Assembly: GCA_900548275.1 (NCBI GenBank)
Contig: URJY01000010.1
Coordinates: 1 to 56,810, forward strand
Length of the DNA: 56,810 nucleotides
Reading direction: 5' to 3'
Origin: an uncultured Opitutales bacterium
Lineage (GTDB): Bacteria > Verrucomicrobiota > Verrucomicrobiia > Opitutales > Intestinicryptomonadaceae
Position numbers and translations under genes: made by a program. Below the pieces are notes generated by a model. The model was not told the origin of the DNA and did no database searches. It saw only the letters and a list, made by a program, of their open reading frames with translations. Of the stretch, positions 42,223 through 49,049 are shown piece by piece. How positions within the stretch are numbered: the stretch's first letter is position 1; the number at the start of each line of letters is the position of its first letter.

Positions 42223-44748
42223 ATGCTTTTTATGGAAGAACGGACGGAAAATTTTGCGTATTTGTACAGGAACGTCGCATCGGTCGGGATGTACTGGCGG
42301 CGGAAGGCGTTCGGCAAATTCGCCAAGAAGCCCGATTTGGATAAAGTTAAATTCAAGTACGAGCCGGACAACGAACACGACAAGTACGCCGTTGCAATCA
42401 AGTTCCGCGGCAAGTTGATATGCTATGTTCCGAAGCGCATAACGGCGGCTCTTGCGTATTACTCGTACGGGGCGCGGCGGCGCATTTTCATCGCCAATCT
42501 CGAACACTCAACGGGCGAACTGCGGTTCGACGTTTGCATTTTGCGCGAAGATGCCGCGTTCGAAGACATCCCGCTGCAGTCGAAAAAACCGATAAAGGGA
42601 AAGCCCTGCCGCGACGCCGTCGACTGTTTTATTCCGCCGCTCGTGCGCGCCGTGAAAGAGATGTGCGCGCCCGACAGAATATCCGCGCTAATCGCCGCCG
42701 AAAAGAACATCGACCGCGCGGGAGAGCATTGGGGAACGCCGCTGATTGCCGCCGTAAAAACGGGAAGTTTGTCGGTCGTTGAAAAACTGCTTTCGGCGGG
42801 CGCGGATGTCAATGCCAAGGCGTCGTACCTTTGGGCGGGCTGCGATTTCGGCGCGTCTTCGGCCGTAGCCTTTGCCGCGGTGTGCGGCGATTTCGACATA
42901 TTTTCCGCCGTGATGAAAGCCCGCCGAATTTCGACCGAAAATTTATGGGCTGCCTACGACGCGGCTTGCTGTCTGAAAAACAAAGCCTATGTCGGCGGCG
43001 CGGCGAAAGGCGTGCTCGAAGATGTAGTCGACGTTCTGTGGAAAAAACTGAAAAGGCGCGGAACTTTTGTCGTCGACAAAATCCGCCGCTCGACATCATC
43101 CGAGACGAAGGGCAAACCGCCGCAACGTCCGCTTCCCGTTCCGTTTCCCGACGAAACTTGCGGCGAAAAATCGGGCGGCAAATCCGTCGGAAAAGTTTTC
43201 CCGTGCGAAAAGTCTGCGGGCGAACGCATAGACAAAATTTTTGCAAACCCCGCAGAAGCCCTTTCGCTCTTCGACGAAAACAACGTCAACATCGCGTCCG
43301 AATATATGGATACGCCGTTCGCGGCTGCGGTTCGCATTTCCGAGTTCGCCCTTGCCGATTCGCTCGTCGAACTGGGCGCAGTTCCCGAGCCCGACATTAT
43401 GCTGAAGTACGGCTCGAGGCGCATAAACCCGCTCGACTTGGTTTGCCGCGACGGAAACATCGCCGCTGTGAAATATCTGCTGTCGAAAAAAATCCCGTCC
43501 GACAAATCGCTTTTCGAGGCGTACGAACGGATGCAGTCAGTGCTTTCGGAAATCGGCGTTTTCGGGAGGTACAGGAAGACGGTCTATCCCGAAATAGAAA
43601 GGCTTCTCGACGCGGAAATCGACAGGCGGCTCGCCGAAAAGGTTTCGCTTCCGCATGGGAAAAGAAAGAAACTGGAATATTCCGCCGAGGAAGTCTTCCG
43701 CATTCTTTCGGGGAAACTTTTCGAATTTCCGCCCTCCAAAATCGACTGGAACGGCTTGGGCAGGGAGCGCATCGAAAAGCTTCTGCCGCAATATTTGCCG
43801 CAATTCAAAAAGGATAAAAAATGTTGCTATCGTTCTTATTTTGCCAAAAAATATCCCGAGATTGACGAAGACATTTACTTCTCCGGCGACGACGACGAAA
43901 CCGTTTACAAAACCTTTTTTCGCAAGAACGACAAGTCGATTGCGTTTGTCGAAAAAATCACACCGCAGAAGCTGCGCGATTCGCTCGGCGCGGAGTTCGG
44001 ATACCTCGTCGATAAGTTCCGAAAGCGCGGGGCGAAGTTCGAATTTTGCGGCGACGTGAACGAGCGCATTCCCAAATACGGTTCGTACGCGGTTCTTGCC
44101 GTCTTAAACGGTTTTCATATGCTACTGAAGCTGCTCGTTTGCGCGGGCGCGGATATGGGCTTCGGATGTATGCCGATTCGGCGCGGTGCGCCCGAAGACC
44201 GGGGCTATCCGTATACCGACAAGGCAACTCCCCTGCAGTTGGCGACGGAAATCGGCGATGTCGCGGCTGCGAAAATCATTCTCAAATATGCAAAGCTTTC
44301 GCCCGAGGACTTGGATTTTTCCGCCGAGCTTGCGGTGGCAAAGTCCTGCAATGCCTTTCCCGACGAAGGCAACGTGTACGACGTTATCGGCAAAAAAATA
44401 GACCGCGTTCGGCGGCGCGCCGCAAGGGCGAGAATCGGCGCGTTTCTGAAGACGCGCAACGTCGCGGGGCTGACGGGCGGGGACGTAGTGGAGCTTGTCG
44501 AAAAATATCCGAAGATGAGAAAATCTTGGGATGTCCCCGACGCGTGGCGCAAATTGTCCGCCGCCGATTGGGCGGGGCTTCAGCCCGTGTTCGAGCCCGA
44601 ATGTATCCGCTATTGCCACGAGTCCGACGAAATAAGTTGGCGTCTGCGCTTTCGGGCGAAATTGAAAAAGCTCGGCAGCCCCGCCGCGCTGCCCGATATT
44701 TTCGTGCCCGAAAATACTGCGGACGGGAAAACGATAACGGTATATTAG
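42223..44748 (+). CDS. HIRAN-domain and ankyrin-repeat protein
   Basis: An 841-residue cytoplasmic protein with an unusual architecture. Residues 13-107 match the HIRAN fold, found in Rad5/HLTF and stand-alone bacterial proteins: VKFKYEPDNEHDKYAVAIKF then GKLICYVPKR. Ankyrin-type repeats follow at about 168-200 (TPLIAAVKTGSLSVVEKLL), 362-425 and 617-690 (YAVLAVLNGFHMLLKLLVCA; TPLQLATEIGDVAAAKIIL). A basic, Lys/Arg-rich linker lies at about 270-335. The C-terminus has no known domain. HIRAN binds DNA ends or stalled forks in eukaryotic relatives, and ankyrins bind proteins, so a DNA-linked scaffold is a reasonable inference. ATG 42223 or ATG 42232 could be the start. It is flanked by tRNA-Gly (44958) and a small membrane protein gene. 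Confidence 0.7.
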   Translation: MLFMEERTENFAYLYRNVASVGMYWRRKAFGKFAKKPDLDKVKFKYEPDNEHDKYAVAIKFRGKLICYVPKRITAALAYYSYGARRRIFIANLEHSTGELRFDVCILREDAAFEDIPLQSKKPIKGKPCRDAVDCFIPPLVRAVKEMCAPDRISALIAAEKNIDRAGEHWGTPLIAAVKTGSLSVVEKLLSAGADVNAKASYLWAGCDFGASSAVAFAAVCGDFDIFSAVMKARRISTENLWAAYDAACCLKNKAYVGGAAKGVLEDVVDVLWKKLKRRGTFVVDKIRRSTSSETKGKPPQRPLPVPFPDETCGEKSGGKSVGKVFPCEKSAGERIDKIFANPAEALSLFDENNVNIASEYMDTPFAAAVRISEFALADSLVELGAVPEPDIMLKYGSRRINPLDLVCRDGNIAAVKYLLSKKIPSDKSLFEAYERMQSVLSEIGVFGRYRKTVYPEIERLLDAEIDRRLAEKVSLPHGKRKKLEYSAEEVFRILSGKLFEFPPSKIDWNGLGRERIEKLLPQYLPQFKKDKKCCYRSYFAKKYPEIDEDIYFSGDDDETVYKTFFRKNDKSIAFVEKITPQKLRDSLGAEFGYLVDKFRKRGAKFEFCGDVNERIPKYGSYAVLAVLNGFHMLLKLLVCAGADMGFGCMPIRRGAPEDRGYPYTDKATPLQLATEIGDVAAAKIILKYAKLSPEDLDFSAELAVAKSCNAFPDEGNVYDVIGKKIDRVRRRAARARIGAFLKTRNVAGLTGGDVVELVEKYPKMRKSWDVPDAWRKLSAADWAGLQPVFEPECIRYCHESDEISWRLRFRAKLKKLGSPAALPDIFVPENTADGKTITVY

Positions 44749-44920
44749 CCCGATTAGCCCGCAATGCGGAAGCGGAGTTTGGGCTTAATCTTTTGCGGCT
44801 TCGCGCGCCGTTTCGGTTTTTGCCGCAAAGAAAACGGCGGCGGCAATTTCCGCCGCAAAGCATATCTTGACCGCGCATTCGGCGGCTTGCGGCTTTGTGT
44901 CGCGCGCGGAAAACGGAGAA

Positions 44921-44952
44921 AAAAAGAAACCGCAGACCGAAGTCTGCGGTTT
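44921..44952 (-). terminator. Terminator of tRNA-Gly
   Basis: AAACCGCAGAC (44927-44937) pairs perfectly with GTCTGCGGTTT (44942-44952) around CGAA. On the minus strand it is followed by a C and then T5 and lies 5 bases beyond the tRNA CCA end. The remaining 44749-44920 holds no gene I can support. Confidence 0.85.
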
Positions 44953-44957
44953 TGAAA

Positions 44958-45033
44958 TGGAGCGGGCTATGAGGTTCGAACTCACAACCTCGACCTTGGC
45001 AAGGTCGCGCTCTGCCAATTGAGCTAAGCCCGC
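44958..45033 (-). tRNA. tRNA-Gly (anticodon GCC)
   Basis: The minus strand folds as a complete cloverleaf. The acceptor GCGGGCT pairs with AGCCCGC. The D arm is GCTC/GAGC, the anticodon arm CGACC-TTGCCAA-GGTCG gives GCC, and the T arm is GTGAG-TTCGAAC-CTCAT. The discriminator T and CCA are encoded (44958-44961). Adjacent: HIRAN-ankyrin gene on one side and the substrate-binding protein gene on the other. Confidence 0.97.
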
Positions 45034-45066
45034 GTGAAATTGATTATGTTGTCCGATAATGCCGTT

Positions 45067-45957
45067 CTATTGGGGAATGTCAAGGTTAAAAATGGATTTT
45101 TTTCGCGAACTCGAGGGCGCGCTGAAGAAATCCGTCTTATCTATCTTATTTGCAATATCATCTTCCAACAAAAATCTTGCAAGAGCCTTGATTTTTTTTG
45201 CGTTTTCCTTCTTGAAAACGATATAAAACGGCAAAGTCATCGGGTAGTCGCCGTTGAAAATGTTCTCCCTGTCGGGTTTGAATGCGTATGCCTTCGATGT
45301 GTCGTCTTCGGGTTTTGCGACCGATACCACCTTGATGAGGCTGCCGTTGTCGCCGTCGAGCTTGCCAATGATTGCAATCGCCGAGTTGTTGCTCTTAATC
45401 ATATTGTAGATTGCCGCCTTGTTTTCGGCGATGTGAACCCACTGCCCGATGTTCGTTGCGTTCAGCGATGTGTATTTGAACAGTTCGACGACCACGTTGT
45501 CGGAAAGGTTTGTCGTAATCGGCGCGATATTCCGCAGCCCGATGTTTTTTACTCCGAGTTGCTGCCACGTTTCCGCGCGGTTTTTTGCGGCGATGGAGTA
45601 GATGTCGAAGAGCTGTTTTGTCGTGATTTCCTCGATGGGGTTTACCGAGTTTACCACTACGATTGCCGCCTGATATGCGAACGGCAACGCAACGAGCCCG
45701 TCGGGGAGTTTGCGACCGCGAGGCATTGCCACAATCGCGATTTCCGAGCTTCCGTTTGCGAGCGACTCCAACGCCGAGTACGTGCCGTCCATCTTGATTG
45801 CGATGTCCAGATTGTTCTTTTTCGCCGCCGTCTCGATTTCTTTTTCGATTACGTTTCTGATGAGGTCGCTGCCCGTGAACGTGATTTTTTCGCCGCCGAA
45901 AGCCGCCGTTGCCGCCGCGATTGCGAGTACGCCCAAAAATATCCTGCCTGTTTTCAT
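45067..45957 (-). CDS. Periplasmic substrate-binding protein, PstS-like
   Basis: A 296-residue exported binding protein. The signal peptide is KTGRIFLGVLAIAAATAAFG. ITFTGSDLIRNVIEKEIETA and MDGTYSALESLANGSSEIAIV resemble phosphate-type periplasmic binding proteins (PBP_like), though the usual phosphate loop SGxS is replaced by TGSD and GTYSAL. It lacks any adjacent pstCAB genes, so it may serve another anion, work as a sensor or be a remnant. It follows sufT by 58 bases on the same strand and ends 33 bases before tRNA-Gly. Confidence 0.75.
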   Translation of the reverse strand: MKTGRIFLGVLAIAAATAAFGGEKITFTGSDLIRNVIEKEIETAAKKNNLDIAIKMDGTYSALESLANGSSEIAIVAMPRGRKLPDGLVALPFAYQAAIVVVNSVNPIEEITTKQLFDIYSIAAKNRAETWQQLGVKNIGLRNIAPITTNLSDNVVVELFKYTSLNATNIGQWVHIAENKAAIYNMIKSNNSAIAIIGKLDGDNGSLIKVVSVAKPEDDTSKAYAFKPDRENIFNGDYPMTLPFYIVFKKENAKKIKALARFLLEDDIANKIDKTDFFSAPSSSRKKSIFNLDIPQ

Positions 45958-46015
45958 ATTTTCGAATCGGATTTTAATTTATAACGATGGTGTAAAAACT
46001 ATGCGGGCTTGGCGG

Positions 46016-46597
46016 TTATGCCAAGCCTAAAATCATTCGAGCCTCTTCGCTCATCATATCCTTGTTCCACGGCGGGTCCCAGACGATGTTTACCTTCGCC
46101 TCGGAGACCGACGGCAGGGCTTCTATGCGCATCCGCAGGTCTTCGGCGATTGTCGGGCCCATCGAGCACCCGGGGGCTGTGAGCGTCATATCGGCTTCGA
46201 CGCGTTTTTTGCCGTTGCCGTCGTTGAAGAGTTCCAGTCTGTACACAAGCCCCAAGTCGACGATGTTTACGGGAATTTCGGGGTCGAATACGGTCTTTGC
46301 CACCGCCCAAACGTCGGCTTCTTCGACCGAGTTTTCGGGCGTTTGCGGCTGCCGATTTTCCCCGCCGAGCTGCGCCGCGGTCTGGCACTGGCTCTGTTTG
46401 TCGGCGGCGGAATCAAGCCCGAGCGCGTCGGCGTCCGCGCCTTCGATGCGCGCCATTCCGAATACGCCGCGAACCGTGAAACACCCCGCGAGTTTGTGTG
46501 TGATGTTCACAACGCAACCCTGCAGCAGAAGCACCTTCACCCCCGAGGGGATTAGCATTGCGTAGCAGTCGCGCGAAAGTTTTATATTCTTTTCCAT
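46016..46597 (-). CDS. sufT: SufT-like Fe-S cluster maturation protein (MIP18/DUF59)
   Basis: A 193-residue protein with an N-terminal SufT extension (LSRDCYAMLIPSGVKVLLLQ) and the MIP18/DUF59 domain: FDPEIPVNIVDLGLVYRLEL, TAPGCSMGPTIAEDL with its conserved Cys, and NIVWDPPW. SufT-type proteins help maturation of Fe-S proteins. The ATG at 46597 shares its A with the TAA stop of proB (TAATG), indicating translational coupling. A suf operon is absent, so this lone position beside proline synthesis is unusual. The inserted linker (about 60-95, rich in Ala, Gln and Asp) lengthens it. Confidence 0.88.
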   Translation of the reverse strand: MEKNIKLSRDCYAMLIPSGVKVLLLQGCVVNITHKLAGCFTVRGVFGMARIEGADADALGLDSAADKQSQCQTAAQLGGENRQPQTPENSVEEADVWAVAKTVFDPEIPVNIVDLGLVYRLELFNDGNGKKRVEADMTLTAPGCSMGPTIAEDLRMRIEALPSVSEAKVNIVWDPPWNKDMMSEEARMILGLA

Positions 46598-47688
46598 TAG
46601 ACCAATGTCATATTGTCGCGGTGCACAACCACGTCTTTGTGTCCGCATTTGCCGCCCGATTTCGAGAGCATTTCGCCGATTTTGTCGGCGTCGACTTCGG
46701 CGAGTCCGCGCGCGACTATTTCGTTGTCGGAAACGTCGACGATTTCCACGAGGTCTCCGCGCTTGAATTTTCCCGAGACGCTTTTTACGCCCGCGGGCAG
46801 CAGCGAGCTTCCCCTGTTTTTGAGAGCCTTTGCCGCGCCCGCGTCGACGAAGATTTTTGCGGTCGTCCGACCGAAGTGCGCGAGCCATCTTTTGCGCGAG
46901 CTTACCGCCTGTTCGCAGCCCCTGAAGAGCGTGCCCACGCGTTCGCCGTCGAGGATTTTCGCGATTATGTTTTCCTCGCTCCCGCTTGCGATGTACACGT
47001 CGCAGCCCGCGCTTGTGGCTATTTCCGCCGCCCTGATTTTCGTAATCATTCCGCCGACCGCCGTCGTGCTCGTCGTTCCGCTTGCCATTGCGCGGATTTT
47101 CGGGGTGATTTTTTCGACAACGGGAACGATTTCGCCCGAGCCGTTCATATCGATAAGCCCCGGTGCGGTCGAGAGAATCATGAGTTTGCCCGCCTTTGCG
47201 AGCGTTGCGGTAAGCGCGCTGAGAACGTCGTTGTCGCCGAATTTGATGAACAGCCCCGCCGCGGTTACGCAGTCGTTCTCGTTGATAATCGGCACGATTC
47301 CGTCGGCGAGGAGTTTGTCTATCAATCCGCGCATAGACTTGTGGCGTTCGAGAACGTCCACGTCGTCGCGCGTGATGAGTATTTGTGCGATTGTTATTCC
47401 GAATGGGGCGAAGAGTTCCGCCCACGTCTGGATGAGTATGCCCTGTCCGACGGCGGCGCATTCCTGAACGGCGACAATCTGCTTCGGGCGCGACTTCAGC
47501 CCGAGCTTGCCCATCCCGAGCCCGACCGCCCCCGAACTTACGAGGACGATTTCGAGCCCGCGTTTTTTCGCGTCTGCAATCTGGGCGCAGATTGCCTTCA
47601 TTTTCTGCGTGTCGAGCTGCCCGACGCCCGAGGTTAGCACCCCCGTGCCGAGCTTTACGACCACGCGCTTTGCGTTGTCGGCGGACAT
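46597..47688 (-). CDS. proB: Glutamate 5-kinase
   Basis: ProB phosphorylates glutamate to glutamyl-5-phosphate, the first step of proline synthesis. The 363-residue product has KRVVVKLGTGVLT, VLVSSGAVGLGMGKLGL, NENDCVT, FGDNDVLSALTATLAKAGKL, TAPGLIDMN, GGMITKIRAAEIAT, and a C-terminal PUA domain (about 275-355, FVDAGAAKALKNRGSSLLPAGV). It is 22 bases after frr and overlaps the start of sufT (TAATG). The partner proA is not in the window. Confidence 0.97.
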   Translation of the reverse strand: MSADNAKRVVVKLGTGVLTSGVGQLDTQKMKAICAQIADAKKRGLEIVLVSSGAVGLGMGKLGLKSRPKQIVAVQECAAVGQGILIQTWAELFAPFGITIAQILITRDDVDVLERHKSMRGLIDKLLADGIVPIINENDCVTAAGLFIKFGDNDVLSALTATLAKAGKLMILSTAPGLIDMNGSGEIVPVVEKITPKIRAMASGTTSTTAVGGMITKIRAAEIATSAGCDVYIASGSEENIIAKILDGERVGTLFRGCEQAVSSRKRWLAHFGRTTAKIFVDAGAAKALKNRGSSLLPAGVKSVSGKFKRGDLVEIVDVSDNEIVARGLAEVDADKIGEMLSKSGGKCGHKDVVVHRDNMTLV

Positions 47689-47710
47689 ATTTTTCCGAAG
47701 TGTATCGGGG

Positions 47711-48271
47711 TTAGATTTGCTTGAGGTCGGCTTCCTTCGCCTCGAGATTTTTGTTTATCTGGGCGATGAATTTGTCGGTCAGGTTCTGGACTTCCTTTTC
47801 GAACTTCTTGAGGTCGTCCTCCGTGGCGGTGCCAGCCGATTTCATTTTCTTTGCGGCGTCGAGCGTTTCGCGGCGGATTGTGCGGATTCTCACCCTGCCG
47901 AGTTCCGCCATTTCGTGGCAGATTTTCGCCAGTTCCGCGCGGCGTTCGCCCGAGAGCGCGGGGATGGGGCAGCGCACGGCGTCGCCCATAACCGCGGGCG
48001 TGAAGCCGATATTCGCCGCCAGAATCGCCTTTTCCACGTCCTTGAGAATGCTCTTGTCCCACGGCTGCACGCGGATTGTGGAGCTGTCGGGCGTGGTAAT
48101 CGCCGCGATGTCGCGCAGGCGCGAGCTTGTGCCGTATGCCTCGACCATTACGTTTTCGACCATTCCGGGGTTTGCCTTGCCCGTGTGGACCGTTTCGAAT
48201 TCGTGGGAGACGTGTTCGACCGCCTTTGTCATTGCGTCCGACGTTTTTTTAAGTTCTGCCGATATATCCAT
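47711..48271 (-). CDS. frr: Ribosome recycling factor
   Basis: RRF splits post-termination ribosomes with EF-G. The 186-residue product is standard: a three-helix bundle with AMTKAVEHVSHEFETVHTGK, IAAITTPDSSTIRVQPWDKS and GERRAELAKICHEMAELGRV. It lies 35 bases after pyrH in the same direction. This pyrH-frr order is widely conserved. Confidence 0.98.
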   Translation of the reverse strand: MDISAELKKTSDAMTKAVEHVSHEFETVHTGKANPGMVENVMVEAYGTSSRLRDIAAITTPDSSTIRVQPWDKSILKDVEKAILAANIGFTPAVMGDAVRCPIPALSGERRAELAKICHEMAELGRVRIRTIRRETLDAAKKMKSAGTATEDDLKKFEKEVQNLTDKFIAQINKNLEAKEADLKQI

Positions 48272-48306
48272 ATTGGTTGTATTCTATTGTTTGTTGATTG
48301 AAATTA

Positions 48307-49020
48307 TTACATTACGAGAGTGCCGATTTGCTGACCCTCGACCGCCTTTTTGATGTTTCCGCCCTCGTTCATATTGAAGACGATAATCGGAATTTTGTTG
48401 TCCATGCAAAGCGAGAACGCGGTGGAGTCCATAACGGCGAGGCGTTTCTCTATCGACTCGAGGTACTGGATGTTGTCGTACTTTACCGCGTCGGGGAATT
48501 TGTTGGGGTCTTTGTCGTAGATGCCGTCGACCTTTGTGGCTTTCAGAATGCAGTCGGCGTTGATTTCGCTTGCGCGGAGCGCGGCGGTGGTGTCGGTCGA
48601 GAAGTAGGGGTTGCCCGTTCCCGCCACGAAAATCACGATTCTGTTCTTTTCGAGGTGCCGCACGGCGCGCCTTAGAATGAACGGCTCCGCGACCTTTTCC
48701 ATCGGGATCGCCGTCTGTACTCGCACGGGCACGCCCTCGCGCTCGAGCGCGTTCATAAGTGCCAGACCGTTGATGACGGTTGCGAGCATACCCATGTAGT
48801 CGCCCGTAGTTCTGTCCACGCCCGACTTCGAGCCGCTGAGCCCGCGGAAGATGTTTCCGCCGCCCACGACGAGGCAGATTTGCACGCCCATATTGTAGAC
48901 TTCCTTGAGTTCGAGGGCGAGGTTTTTGAGTATTACGGGGTCGAGCGCGTCGCCCTTTGCCGTATCTTTGAGGGCTTCTCCGCTGAGTTTGAGTACGATT
49001 CTTTTGTATTTGGGATTCAT
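48307..49020 (-). CDS. pyrH: UMP kinase
   Basis: PyrH phosphorylates UMP to UDP. The 237-residue product begins MNPKYKRIVLKLSGEAL, with VCLVVGGGNIFRG-like VVGGGNIFRGLSGSK, MGMLATVINGLAL, VFVAGTGNPYFSTDTTAALRA and KVDGIYDKDPNKF. The bacterial hexameric family is distinct from eukaryotic UMP/CMP kinases. The start at 49020 gives the standard length. The gene precedes frr. The open frame upstream to 49209 is a different-frame artefact. Confidence 0.98.
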   Translation of the reverse strand: MNPKYKRIVLKLSGEALKDTAKGDALDPVILKNLALELKEVYNMGVQICLVVGGGNIFRGLSGSKSGVDRTTGDYMGMLATVINGLALMNALEREGVPVRVQTAIPMEKVAEPFILRRAVRHLEKNRIVIFVAGTGNPYFSTDTTAALRASEINADCILKATKVDGIYDKDPNKFPDAVKYDNIQYLESIEKRLAVMDSTAFSLCMDNKIPIIVFNMNEGGNIKKAVEGQQIGTLVM

Positions 49021-49049
49021 TCTGAAACCGTGAATATGCTTACAATCGG

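Noticed and set aside
44785..45018. Minus-strand frame overlapping tRNA-Gly
   Set aside because: It would be translated from the tRNA itself and crosses its terminator; the tail (AAEIAAAVFFAAKTE) might be a gene remnant but cannot be supported.
42223..45033. Integrated genomic island at tRNA-Gly
   Set aside because: No integrase and no repeated tRNA 3' end could be found within the window, so an island is not supported.
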